The notes beneath the pieces are model-generated. The model worked only from the letters and a program-made list of their open reading frames with translations, was not told where the DNA came from and searched no databases. DNA of 64,000 nt. Origin: Neocallimastix lanati (nom. inval.). Taxonomy: Eukaryota; Neocallimastigomycota; Neocallimastigomycetes; Neocallimastigales; Neocallimastigaceae. The position numbers were made by a program, and so were the translations under genes. This document shows, piece after piece, positions 12,253 to 25,566 of the stretch (the stretch's first letter is position 1; the number at the start of each line of letters is the position of its first letter). The DNA lies in the NCBI GenBank assembly GCA_016946835.1, contig JACVTC010000105.1, forward strand, positions 385,001 through 449,000. Reading direction: 5' to 3'.

Positions 12253-15200
12253 TTATATTGTTACCAAATATGGCTTTACATCTTTGATATGTACGTTTCT
12301 TTCTAATATTTGTTTATCTTTTAATGTCTGTAAAACTAAAGTATTATATTTTGATGCTTTTAATACTTTAAAAGGTCCAATAAAGAAAGGGTCTAATTTT
12401 TTCCTATTAACATATCTAATAAGAACTAAGTCTCCAGGTTTATACTTATGAAGCATATTCCTTGCAGACTTTGATCTTTCTAACCAATAAGAATGAGCAT
12501 ATTGTATGTTATTAATAGCTTCCTCTACCCATTGTTGATGTCTGATAAATCTTCTAACATTATATTCTAATTCAGTTTCATTCTCTTCTTTATTTAAATC
12601 AGGAAGAAGAACACTTAAAGGCCACAAATCTTTTCTTCCATATAATAACTCAAAACTACTAAACCCAGTAACACTTGATTTAGAAGTTCGTAAAGCCCAT
12701 AAGGCAGAAGGAAGAAGTTCATCCCAATTTTCTTGTTTATCACAGATATGTCGTAAGACTTTCTCAATCTCACGATTAGTATTTTCAACTTGACCATTTG
12801 CTTCAGGGTGACGAGGTGTTATAAAACGAATCCATGATCCATATAAATCCACCATCGCCTTTGTAATATCTGAAATAAACTGTCTTCCGTTATCCGTGAT
12901 AATTACTTCTGGAAGACCATGTCTCGAAAAGACGTCTTTTAAGAATTGTATAACATCTTTTGCATCGATTGTTTTAGTAGCTTTTGCTTCTACCCATTTC
13001 GTGAAATAATCTACCAAAACGAATAAATACTTATTCCCTTTTAAGGTAGTAGATAATGGACCAATAATATCAAGGCCCACTCTAACAAAAGGTCTTGATA
13101 CTTGTGTTGGAATGGTAGAAGTGTACTTTGGAATGGGAGAAGGCCTGTAACACTGACATTTCAAACAAGTTTTAACAACTTTTTCCACATCAGATTTTAA
13201 ACCAGGCCAATAATAACATTCTTTAATTCTAGCCAGAGTTCTTGACACACCTTCATGGCCGACGAGATGAGCTTTTAAAACAATGTCCTGTTTCTGTGAC
13301 TCATTTTCAATAACTTGAAGTAACTTATTAGACTTATCTTTGTAAACCAATTTACCGTTAAGAAAGGAGTAGTTTTTATTAACGTAATCTAAAATAGGAG
13401 CAGGGATAGAATCGGATGTAGAGCTGATACCGCGAGAAATGTCTTTGATAGTATTAATAGAAAGAACATTACCTGACGGAAGGCGAGATAACGCATCTGC
13501 AAAGATATTATTCTTACCTTTTTCGTATAAGAGTTCGACTTTCATTTCATTAAAAAGTGAAATCCAACGTAAGTGCCTTTCAGAAGAAGGAATACTTGTT
13601 TTAAAATAACCTAAAAGAGGTTTGTGATCCGTAAAAAGTTTCACAACAAAATATGAAGCAACAATGTAAGGACGGAACTTCTTTAAAGCAAAAATAATCG
13701 CAAGGCCTTCTTTTTCAGTCACAGAATAATTTAATTCAGCCTTTTTAAGACAACGACTTTGAAAATAAATAGGAAATTCTTTTTCGTCCGTATCATAATA
13801 TTGTAAAAGTACAGCAGAAATTGCATAAGAAGAAGCATCAGTTCGAATAATGAAAGGTTTATTGGGATCTGGATATTTCAATATAGGATGATGACAAAGA
13901 GAATCACGTAAAGCATTAAAGGCGGTAGTATGTTCTTCAGTCCATATAAATTTGACCTTATTACTTGTGAGTTTATATAAGATATTCGATAGGGAAGCAA
14001 AATTAGGAATAAATTTCCTATAATATCCTACAAGTCCTAAGAAAGATTGTAATTGAGAAACATTGGTCGGTATCTTCCATGAAGCAATAGCACAGACTTT
14101 GTTTGGAACGGGTTGTAATCCTTGGTCGGAGAGAACGTGTCCTAGAACTTCAACGGAATGTTGACAAAATTTACATTTATCTAAATTAATGGAAAAATTA
14201 TATTTCCTAAGAATTGAAAAAACATTTTCTAAATCAATAAGATGTTGTTCGAAAGTTGGCGAATAAACTAAAATATCATCCATATACACAAATAAACATT
14301 TTCCAATTAAAGGCATTAGAATTCTATTCATTTCTCTTTGAAAAGAAGCTGGGGCATTCGTTAATCCAAAGGGCATAACTTTAAAACAATAATTTCCAAA
14401 TTTAGTAGTAAACGAAGTTTTTTCAATATCATCAGGATTCATAGGAATCTGATGATACCCAGAAAATAAATCAAGCGCTGAAAATATAGTAGCCCCATGA
14501 ACTGATTCCAATAATTCGTCAATAAAAGGTAAAGCATAAGCGTCCTTTACAGTGATTTCATTAAGTTTTCTAAAATCTATACACATACGCCATTCGCCAT
14601 TTTTTTTCCTAACCAAGAGAACAGGAAAAGCCCAAGGAGAATGAGATGGAATAATCAACCCACGTTTTAGTAATTTAGTAATTTCTTTTTTTTAGAGCTC
14701 TAGATTGATCTAATGAGATTTTATAAGGCCTAAGTTTAATAGGATGATTGTTGGTAAGATGAATGGTATGAGGTTCAGCAGTAGCAATTTTAACATTATC
14801 AATAGAATTAATTAAGACATCAGAAAATTTGTTAATAAGACGTCGTAATTTAGGGTGTAATTCCTTCTTAACTTCCTCACTTAAATTATCAATAAATGAA
14901 ATTTTAGAAATATTATTTATTTCTTCATGATGATAAACGGAAACGGCAATGCAGGAAGCACCAGAGTCATGTTTTTTGTATAGACCATCATCATCCGGAT
15001 CTATATATAATCTATGTTCTTTTTGAGTACAACGGCCAAGTATAACATCATAACACATATCTTCATCATCTAATATCCAAAACATTTCATTCACTTCTAA
15101 ATTAATAAATTTTAATTTTAAATATACAGCATAATTAGTAGAGACAATTTGATTACTCGCAAGTTTAAAATATGCTTTATGCTTTAATTCTATTTTATGA

Positions 15201-16171
15201 TTATTTGAAATTTTGTTATAAAAAGAACGTGTAATAGCGTTAACATCAGAACCTGTATCGATTAGTACTTTAGCAGGAGATTCGTCAATTTCACCTAAAA
15301 CAACAGCAATACTCACTTTATTTTTCTTTTCTTTATCATAAATTTGGTTAATAGTAGCAATAGTTCCTTCAGAATTTGAAACATTTACGACATTGTTTTC
15401 TACAACATAATCTAATTCATCCAAGGTTTCCTGAACAAGTTCTTCATCATTTACAGGAAAATTTTGTATCATTTTAATATATCTTACATCATCCTTATTC
15501 AATTTTAAACCTTTACTACATAATTTTCGTAACGAGGGACTGACATTAAATAACTGAGCAAAGGTAATTCCTGCGTTAGTATTATTTAACGCATCAAATA
15601 AATTATATTCTTTATTGTCTTTTAACATCGATATTGCTTTAAAAACATCATAAATAGTTGTATCTTTATTTGCCTTCTTTGATGTATTTGTGTTTTCTAA
15701 TTCTAAGTCATATTGAACATCTTCTCCAACTCTTCTTTCATTACGATTTTGCTTATTTTCCCTTTTTGCACCTTGTATCGATTTATTATTGTAAATGGAA
15801 GGATCTATTATAGAAGGATTTTTAAAAATAGGTTTCCTTCCTCTTTTCTTTCTAACAGTAGGTTCGGAATTTTGTTGTTTTTGTGGAAGTGTTGTATTTA
15901 ATACTTCCTTTTCTGTCATATTTATATTATTCTTGTTTATATTTTTTAAAGAATTATCAATAGTGTTGGAATTTTCATTATACTTTGTATTATCAACTTT
16001 ATTTTTTTTATTAGAAGATGAAAATTGTTCATTATCACTATTTTCATCTTTGTCATTATTATTGTCATCACGTTTTCTTTTAATATATAAATTAAAAAAT
16101 TTATTGTGATGTGATGACTGTTTTTCAATTTTATTTATCTGAGGGGAAGATTGAGAACTTCCCATAATCAA
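12253..16171 (-). pseudogene. pol: pol region of the Ty3/gypsy element (protease, RT, RNase H, integrase)
   Basis: The domains follow in Ty3/gypsy order on the minus strand. An Asn/Lys-rich leader is followed by a retropepsin-type aspartic protease with the active-site motif LIDTGSDVNAI (near 15270). The reverse transcriptase carries the FVYMDDILVYS box (near 14280). RNase H has TDASSYAISAVLL and ends near FADALSRLPSG. The integrase has an HHCC zinc-binding head (HLVGHEG ... CLKCQCY), then a DDE-type core with GLDIIGP, TDNGRQF and the Glu in GQVENTNREIEK. These are polyprotein parts cleaved by the element's own protease to copy and integrate the genome. The region shows about one apparent break and is otherwise well preserved. 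Confidence 0.9.
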
Positions 16172-17070
16172 TTTAAATGTTCATTATTATTATGTTGATT
16201 TAAAATAGCCCTATTTTCTGAAGAAAGATCATTCGTACAAAAACGAGCTATATGTCCTTTTTGGTTACAACGATAACATACCGTAAGTCGCATTTTTGCA
16301 AAATCATCTGTTAGTTTTTCAATATCAGTATCTTTATTAGAAGACTTCGTTTGAGTATTTTGTCCTTTTGTATTGTTATAAAAGTTTGAATTATGGCTAA
16401 AAGTGGACTTTTTATTATTGTAATTGTGATTGTAATTATTATTATTTTTGAAGACATTATTATGACTTTTTCTTAAAGATGAATTATTAGTCAATCTATA
16501 AGATGAATCTTCTTCATATTCAGAAAAGCCTTTTTGAAGTTTTTGAGCAAACTTCATCGCTTCCTCTAAAGTTTTTGGATCTTTAACAATAAGGTATTCT
16601 TGTATTTTCTTTCCTTTAAGACCTTCAATATACATTCGTATAATACATTTTTCAACAGGTCTTTCATCATCTTCTACATCTTTTAATAATAAAGAGAATT
16701 TCATATTATAGTCTATTATAGATTTATTTCCAATTTTAATATTTTGCAATTTCTTTAAGCTTAAGGTAGAAATATTATCAAAGCCAAGTGACGTTTTAAT
16801 TTTCTCAATAAAATCTTCATTTTTTAACGTCCTATCACTATGATATATATGATGACATTTGTCCTTGTATTTATCAGAAATACTTGCAAGAACAATTCTT
16901 TTCTTTTCCTTTTCTTTTAGTTCATAGTCTTCAATTATATCTAGAATATCTTCTTTCCACATAGAAAAGGATGTCTTCTCATGTCCTAGAGGGTAGATTT
17001 TTTCGGCCATTTTAAGAGCCTTTGAAAAACCGGACTCATCTCTAAAGGAATCACTCATTATGTAACACAA
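16168..17070 (-). CDS. gag: gag of the Ty3/gypsy element, 300 aa
   Basis: The first ATG lies just inside the 5' LTR and primer-binding region. Residues about 20-200 are a charged, helical capsid-like region typical of the gag of these elements (RIVLASISDKYKDK, then IDYNMKFSLLLKDVED). An Asn/Ser-rich stretch follows, and a single CCHC zinc knuckle, CYRCNQKGHIARFC, lies at residues 265-278 and would bind the element RNA. The frame ends directly at the start of the pol region, as in many compact Ty3/gypsy elements. Its role is particle assembly and RNA packaging. Confidence 0.9.
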   Translation of the reverse strand: MCYIMSDSFRDESGFSKALKMAEKIYPLGHEKTSFSMWKEDILDIIEDYELKEKEKKRIVLASISDKYKDKCHHIYHSDRTLKNEDFIEKIKTSLGFDNISTLSLKKLQNIKIGNKSIIDYNMKFSLLLKDVEDDERPVEKCIIRMYIEGLKGKKIQEYLIVKDPKTLEEAMKFAQKLQKGFSEYEEDSSYRLTNNSSLRKSHNNVFKNNNNYNHNYNNKKSTFSHNSNFYNNTKGQNTQTKSSNKDTDIEKLTDDFAKMRLTVCYRCNQKGHIARFCTNDLSSENRAILNQHNNNEHLN

Positions 17071-17131
17071 TAAAAATTTTTAATAAAATTTTTTAATATA
17101 TGCACCGCGGGAAGACTGGTTCTCCACCAAT

Positions 17132-17771
17132 TGATAACAGTATAATATATCTATTAATATTATAATGTTATACTAAAGTTGTAGTAAAATTCTAACTTTT
17201 AAGAAAGAACTATTTTACAACTTTTAATGATAAAAATTATAAAAAGAAACTTTGTTTATTTTTTTTTTATAAAAATAAACTATTAATTTTTACACAAAAT
17301 TTATTTTATAAATAATTACACAAAAATTATTTATAATTCAAAGAAGTTATATTCTCAATAATATAACTTAAAAATATTAATTATTTATTATTTAATTTAT
17401 TAATAATACTTCATTATATTTGACTAATTATTTCTTCTCTTTTCATAAAAAGTCCCCTTCTAAACGTTTATTTACATTTTCTTTTTATGAATTATTATTC
17501 TTTTTAGATTAATATAGTTCATAACTTAATTTAATATATTTCTTAATAATATAATATAACAAAGACATAAAATAATATATAATAAGGTTTAAAGATAATA
17601 TATTATACTAATTTAGAGTAATTAAAATATAATTTTAATATAACTTTAAAGAATATAGAAATATAAATTAATATAACTTTTCTAATACATTAATTTGATA
17701 CATTTGTATTGATTTTCTTTGTTTACATTTTTTTTATGAAATTTACTTAATATCTTGAAAATTCTTTATCA
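17132..17771 (-). repeat. 5' LTR of the Ty3/gypsy element
   Basis: A 640-bp repeat that looks identical to 11149-11788. In the minus-strand reading direction it is the promoter-bearing LTR. It is followed by the second copy of the TAAAC duplication at 17772-17776. Confidence 0.95.
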
Positions 17772-17776
17772 TAAAC

Positions 17777-17902
17777 TATTAAAAAAAAAAAAATAAAAAA
17801 AAAAAAATTTAAATAATAATAATATTAATATAGTTAAAAATAATAAATACAATTAATATATAAAATATATAATTGTTATTATATTATTGTGTCATTATTA
17901 TT

Positions 17903-17953
<51 letters not shown>

Positions 17954-18035
17954 CTTGAATATATATACATATATATATTCAATAAAAGAAAAAGTTATAT
18001 TTGTCGTTTTGCATTTAATATAAATTATTTTGTCG

Positions 18036-18103
<68 letters not shown>

Positions 18104-18405
18104 TTATCTTTACAAAAAAAAAAAAATAAAATAAAATAATATAATATGATATAATAATATAATATAATATAAAATAATAATAAAAATTTTTAATTCTTTT
18201 AAAATTTCTTTTTCTTATTTATTTTATATATTATGTATATTTTTGCGTTTTAAATATATATATGCATTAATTTTTATTGCGATTTTTTGATTTTTGCTTG
18301 TAATTATAATTAATATATAAAATATATTATTATAATTATGTTTTATAATATATTTATAAAAATAAAATTATTTCTGTCGTTTTGTATTTTATATTAATTA
18401 TTATG

Positions 18406-18455
<50 letters not shown>

Positions 18456-18923
18456 AAAAAAAAAAGAGTTTTTATTCGATTAAAATCACTTTTTTCCTAT
18501 TCCTTATAAGAATAATTTTAATTTTATGTTTATTTAATGCGTTCTAAATATATTTATATCAAATTTACTGCGTCTTCTTGTTTAATCTTTTATTTTTTAC
18601 TTTTTTTTTTTTTTTTTTTTTTTTGTCATTTTATTTTGTTTGGTTAATTAGTATGTTTTTTTTTTTTTTTTTTAGTATAATTGAATTTTATATATATATA
18701 TATCTTTTTTAAAATTTAATTACTTATATTTAAGTAATTTTATTTGATAAATTTAAATATTTATAAATTTAAATATATGTATTATTTATTATTTAATTAA
18801 TATTCTAATGATAAATTTATTGATCATTTATCTATTAAGAATTCTTTTTGTTTTTCAATAATATAATTTGTATATAATCTATATTTTAAATCTAAAATTT
18901 GAATGATAGATCTACTTTAAAAA

Positions 18924-18961
<38 letters not shown>

Positions 18962-19044
18962 TTTTGTTTATTTCTCTAATATTGTATATGAATATACTGT
19001 ATGAGAATGTTTTGATTATTTTTTTTTTTTTTTTTTTTTTTAAT
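17777..19044. other. AT-rich intergenic DNA with homopolymers and TTA array
   Basis: Holds T runs (about 17906-17950, 18408-18450, 18601-18624), a TTA array (about 18040-18104) and a loose internal duplication: stretches at about 17990-18300 and 18360-18600 share TCGTTTTG and GCGTTTTAAATATAT-like words. No gene seen. Its right end is the 3' flank of the LRR gene. Confidence 0.5.
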
Positions 19045-19658
19045 TTACCAATTTGTTGGAGCAAGTCTTTTAACTTTAGTAATAGTTTTAGAAATAGTTT
19101 TAGTTATAGTAGTAGCTTCGGTTTTTGAAGTGACCTTATTAACTGTAATAGTTTTATTAGCACAAGGCTTTAAAAGGTCATCTTCACCAAAACAGGACAT
19201 TTCTTTAGCTTTACAAAGTGAAGAAGAATTATCATATATACAAGTTTCAAGACTTGAATTAATTAAAGTCTTTCCAGTGATGTTTGCATTACCACTGAAA
19301 TTACTATATATTCATTAAATTAATAAATATTTTAATATTATATATAATTATTTTTTTTAAAAAAAAAAAAAAATTAAAAATTTAATATTTAATATTTAAA
19401 ATTTAATTATATACTTTGTTATTATTTATTTATTATTTAGAGATTCTTATAAACTTACATAGACTTTAATTTTGGTAATTTATTAAGAGTATCTGAAATT
19501 CTTATAATATTATTATTACTAAAATTCAAAATTTCAATATTCTTGAGATTTTCAATTTTATCTGAAATTAAATTAATTTTATGATGTGTCAAAGTTCTTT
19601 TATATATATAATTTTTTATGATAAAAAAAAAAATTAATTATACTTTTAAATGATTTTT

Positions 19659-19697
<39 letters not shown>

Positions 19698-19838
19698 ATT
19701 ATTTTCAAAAATAATTTTTTATTATTTACAATTTCTTTAAACTTGGTAAAGAAAAGATAAACGATGGAATTTCATAAAGTGCTTCTCCATACTTATTATA
19801 ACTAACAACATCTCTATTAATATATAAATTATATTAAA

Positions 19839-19870
<32 letters not shown>

Positions 19871-20685
19871 AATGATTAAATAATTATTTTATTAGTTAAA
19901 CTTAATTATAATTATATATATATATATATATATATAAAATAAAAAATAAAAAATAAATATTTTATATAATAACAACTAATAGAATAATATTACAAAGTAG
20001 TAAGCTTTTTAAGATTTTCTAGGGATTTGTAGTCTATTTTCATTGTGAAACTGCAATGATTTAAATTTCTATTAATAATATATATATGTTAAATAATAAA
20101 TTAATAACAAATATATAATTAAATAATTTTTTATTTCATATATTTATTTTTTAACAATATATAAAGTATTTTTAAAAAAAAAATTATTATTCAATATACA
20201 ATTCCTCAAGGTTAGTTAAAGTGGAAATTTCATTTATATTAGTTTGAGAAATTATAAATTCTTTAAACATCCTAAAATTTTGAAAATACAAAAATATATA
20301 AATATTTCGTTATTATTTTTTTAACTACTATTCTATGAATATAACTAATAATTTACTTAATAGATACAACTTTATAAATTTTATTTTATTTTACTCTATT
20401 AACTTACAATTTTTTGATAGCCTTTAAACCCTTTAAAGAATTGTCTTTAATGGTGTAATTTTTAGAATATGGACATGAAACTTCTCTATTAATAATTATT
20501 TATTAATAAATGTAAAAAAAAAAAAAAAAAAATTTAATAATATGATCTTTTTGTATATTATATTAATTAAATAATAATCATTTAAGTTAAATTTTAAGTT
20601 GATAATTACAAAGTGTTAAGCTCATTAAGTTTATTTAAAGGTTCTAAATTTAATTCTCCACCAGCATTGGAAAAAATGTATCTAA

Positions 20686-20723
<38 letters not shown>

Positions 20724-21513
20724 CATAATTTTTAATAATTTTCAATTTATTACATAAAATACTATAATATTTTAATTATAATTATATTAAATAACAAATA
20801 ACTTACAAATATTTAAGATCTGATAAATCACTAATACTATTTATTGTATTTTGATTACCATTCCAATATATATATCTATTTTGAGTATTTAAAAAAAAAA
20901 AGTAAAATAAAATAATAGAAGTTAATATATATATATATATATTTACATTAATATAAATATTATAAATCATTATTAATAAAATTTATACTTACAAATTCTC
21001 TATGCCATTAAATGATAAAATTTTTTTAACATCATTTTCAGTTATTTTAGCATCATCAATTTTTCTTAATATTAAAATTATTAATATATGTTTAATCAGT
21101 AATTAATTAATAATATATATATATATATATATTGTTTATTTATCAACTAATTTATTTATTTATTTATTTTTATTGTTTTGAATTCAAAAATATTTATTTT
21201 TATTTTATATTTACAATTTGGTAATCTTTCCTTCTTCAATAATGCATTCTTCAATTACTTCTTCATAATTAAGTTTCTTTTCATATAAATAGGTTTGAAT
21301 TTCTTTACAACTATCCTTAAATTTACTTGAAGGTGAATCTGAACAAGAATCAATAGTGTAACCTTCTTCAAAACAATTCATATTCATAGCTTTACATAGG
21401 AATGAAGATTCATCATAAATACATGTTTCAAGTTTTTGATTAATTAAAGTTTTTCCTCTAATACTTGTATTTAACCTAAAATTACTATTTAATTTTAATT
21501 TTAATTTTAATTT

Positions 21514-21569
<56 letters not shown>

Positions 21570-24500
21570 AATAGTATAAAGGATGTATTAATAAATAATT
21601 TTAATAATTGAAAATAATAATGTTTCTATTTTTTTTTATACTTATAATATATTTATTTTTTTCTTTAATATATATATATATATATATAAAACATACACAT
21701 ATTTAAGATTGGTTAATTTATTAAGGGATTCTGGGATTTCATCATCTATTACATTATCACTTAAATCACTATAATTTAAATAATATAAAATAATAAATGA
21801 AATAAATGATATATAGTATTATTACTAATTTCTACATTTAAATATTAATATATATATTATATAATATCTAATAATATTATTATTCTTACAGATATTCAAG
21901 ATTTATTAAATTAACTAACTTTTCAGAAATCGTTTTAATTTTATTTTGATTAATTACTCTTTATTATATAAATAAATAAATATTTTTATAATTTAAAGAA
22001 AATATTTAAAAGTTCATTAATAAAATATAAATAATTAATATTTTATAAAATAATTTATTATATCTAAACTTTATTTGAATATTCACAATTTCTTTAAGTT
22101 AGTTAATGAATAAAATGATTCTGGAATTTCATATAAAGGATTTCCTGATGGTTCATATTTAATGATTTCTCTATTTTTATAAATAATAATTATTTTAATA
22201 ATATTATTATATATATATATTTTTTTTTTTTTATTTTCTTTTATTTCATTTAAAACGTAAAAATTAATTAAATATATATATTATTATTTATATAATAATT
22301 GATATGGATAATTATATTTACAACGAGGAAAGTTTAGTTAGATTTATAAATTTATCAAAATTTAATTCTTTTTGAATATCACAATATTCAAAAGTTCTAA
22401 TTTTAAATTTATTTTTAATGAAAGTTTTATTAGTATAATTAAAAATAAAAAGAAAAAATAAAAAATATTTAGTATTAAATATTAATGATTATTAAAACTA
22501 TAATTTATTAATTACAATTCATCGAGATTGTTTAGAGATGAAATTTCATCAATATTATCTTGAGTAAGTTCAAATCCATTAATAATTCTATACAAAATAA
22601 AGGTAATAAAATTGTATTTATATATTAAAATAATTATTCAATACTTTTTAGAATTATTTAAAGATATTAATTAAATATTATAATTACAATTGTTTTAAGA
22701 ATTTTAAATTTATAAAAGAATTTTTAGCAATGACAAATGATGTATTCTCATATTTATTTTGTGTACATCTAATTTGACTAAATGAAATATAATTCAATAA
22801 AATATAATATAATTTAATATAGCAAATATATATTAGAAAAATAAATAATATATTAATATTAATGATAATTTAAAATTATAGATTTTTATAATTTATAGTA
22901 AATTATTATTATTATTTTTTTTTTTTTTTTAATACAGTTTGGTAAGATTACTAAGATTTTTAAATTCTTCAAAACTTAAGTTATCAACAGATAAATCAAA
23001 AATATCACTAAATATTTAATATTTAATAATAATAATATTAATTATTAATCATAAATTATTAGCAAATTTTATTATATATTTGTAAATAAATAAATAAATA
23101 AATATATTTTATTAATTTTATTTTTATATACTATTTATTTATTTTATTTTATTTTATTTTATTTATTTATTTATATTTGTTTATTGATCATTTTATATGT
23201 AGGATAAACTTACATAGCCTCAAGAGTTTTAATTGTGGAAATATCATTAATATATTCCTGTTTAACATCACCTTCAAGATATCTTCAAAAATTAATATAT
23301 ATATAAATTATATTTTATTTGCAGCAGTATATTAATACCCAATATTATTTTATTTTTTTATTTTTTTTTTTTTAAAAAAAAAAAAAAATCAATATTATTA
23401 TTTTTTAATATAATAATAAAAATATTAAACTACATTACATATTCTTTAAATATTTAAATCCCCTTAAAGTGTTAATTTGAATGCTATTTACAGATACACT
23501 CCTAATAAAATTTTAATTAAATTTTTGAAACATATTAACAATAAAAAAAAAAAAAAAATTATAATAAATATAAATTATGAATGAATAAGGTGAATTATAA
23601 AAAAATATATTAGATAGCATTACAATTTACTAAGTTTCTTTAGTTTTTTTAATGCATCAAGATTTAAATTGTTACCACCGCTAAGATATCTAAATTATGT
23701 AATTTAAAAAATAAACAATAAATTTTATTATAAATAATTAATTAAGAAAATAAATAAATAATATTAATAATAAAATCAAATATATATATATATATATAAA
23801 TTAATAATTTTTAAGCAATTGAAAAATAAAATAACAATATATATATATATATATAAATTTACAATTCTTCAAGATTTATAATATTAGCAATAGAATCAAC
23901 AATAGATTGAGAAGTTGAGCCAATTTCCCTATAAAAAGAGTAATGTATATATTATTATGAAATAATAAATAAAAAATTAGTATTTTAAATTAACTAATAA
24001 ATACATAAACTATTTATTATTAGTTATGACTTCATATAAGGGTTATTACAATTTTTTTAGATTATTAAAGCCAATGAAGGAAACTTTTTCAATATCATTA
24101 TTTCTTAATCCTCTAATTTAATAATACAGAAATAATGACGTTGTTAAATATTTAATTATTAATAAATTAATTTTTATTATTAATATTAATATTTAGTAGT
24201 AAATTATCATCAGTAATTACAAATTATTAAGTTTTTTATGCGTTTTTAAGGAATCTATGTTAAAATCACCAATATTAACTTCATTCAAATCTCTAATAAA
24301 ATATAATAATAATTTATTAATAAAATAAATTAATAAAATTTATATTTAATAAATATTATATTAAATTTTTAAACTTTAAATAATTAAGAAAATAAAAATT
24401 TTTAATTACAAATATTCAAGAGTCTTTATAGAAGTAATATCATCAATACTTTTTTGAGTAAAATTATCAATTTTAATAGTGCTACATTGTAATATAATTT

Positions 24501-25054
24501 TTATTATATTGATATAAATTCAAAAAAAAAAAAAAATAATAATAATAATAATAATAATATAAAAAATAAAATAAAATACATATTATAAAATTAGCATTAT
24601 TTTTATTTATTTCATTTTATATCATTTTATTTTATTTTATTTTATTTTATAATAATATTATTAAAATTAAGTTCTTACAGTTCTTTTAATGGAAGTTTCT
24701 TTAAAATACTATAATCGATAGTAAGATTCTTTGAACCTAAAATTTTTCTATTGATATATATATATATATATTAAATAATAAATTTTTTAAAATTAAAATA
24801 TTACTATTATTAATATATATATGTATATAGCGTATAAATAAAAAAATTCTATTAATTTAGAACTATAATATTACAATTTCTCTAAATTTTTTAAATTAAT
24901 GATAGAATTTGGAAATCCTTCGAAGCAACTATTGTCATTTTCATAAATACTATAATCACTATTGTTAGAAAACATAAGAATGATTAAAATATATTAATTT
25001 ATATAAAGAAAATAGGGAAAAAAATAAATTTAAATAAATTTATATTAATATTTC

Positions 25055-25112
<58 letters not shown>

Positions 25113-25566
25113 TTAACATACAGAGACTTAATAGTATCATAAGAAAAAAGTTTTTTGGCTATTTTATCTGGCATACAAGCATTTTGAATGTTTCTATAAA
25201 AATAAAGGTAACAGAATTTAGATATAAAAGTATCAAAAATATTATTAATTCAATAATAGAATAAAGTCAAATAGAATATATAAATATATTATATATATTA
25301 TTTCTACTGTTTTATAAATATCTTTAATTTTTATATCAATTATATTATTATAAATAGTTTACTTAAATTCAAAATTTAAATTTCAAAATAAAAAATATTT
25401 ACAAATCAACTACTTCTCCTTTTTCATTAATATTACAACCACTATACATATAATTACTATCTATATTATTTATGTATATATTTATTTCTTCACAATCATC
25501 TTTTCCCAAAACAATTGTTGAAAGTAAAGAAAAACTTAAAGTTTTTAAAATAAATTTTAAATTCAT
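19045..25566 (-). CDS. Secreted leucine-rich-repeat protein in 28 small exons, about 851 aa
   Basis: Exons in coding order: 25403-25566, 25122-25193, 24875-24949, 24679-24747, 24410-24481, 24221-24292, 24050-24112, 23863-23928, 23624-23689, 23439-23501, 23214-23282, 22936-23007, 22688-22768, 22516-22587, 22322-22396, 22087-22170, 21890-21958, 21697-21768, 21215-21475, 20993-21064, 20807-20875, 20610-20681, 20408-20485, 20200-20271, 19994-20068, 19730-19813, 19459-19596, 19045-19303. All introns are GT-AG and split a codon after its second base, so the frame stays open to the TAA. Exon 1 holds a signal peptide (MNLKFILKTLSFSLLSTIVLG). Most others encode one LRR of 21-28 residues ending LxxL; exon 27 encodes two. 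Exons 19 and 28 carry similar Cys modules (GKTLIN, ETCIYD, SSxLCKA). No membrane segment is seen; the tail is Thr/Lys-rich. Likely extracellular binding; ligand unknown. Exons 3 and 13 have alternative in-frame acceptors adding 9 bp. Confidence 0.88.

Larger units (their letters stand above)
11149..17771 (-). mobile_element. Ty3/gypsy LTR retrotransposon, nearly whole and very young
   Basis: The element is 6.6 kb and is bounded by two 640-bp LTRs that begin TGATAA and end TTATCA. A 5-bp direct repeat, TAAAC, flanks it (11144-11148 and 17772-17776). Reading on the minus strand, a candidate primer-binding site lies directly inside the 5' LTR (about 17105-17131, starting TGGTGGAGAACC), and a purine-rich tract (GGGAGGAAG) sits just before the 3' LTR (about 11790-11800). 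Inside are gag with a CCHC knuckle and a pol region in the order protease, reverse transcriptase, RNase H, integrase, which defines Ty3/gypsy. The two LTRs look identical by eye, so the insertion is recent. The coding part shows about one apparent break; otherwise the element looks whole. Confidence 0.95.

Noticed and set aside
15713-16109. Plus-strand open frames opposite the Ty3/gypsy pol region
   Set aside because: Low-complexity Phe/Leu/Ile translations antisense to a clearly coding frame.
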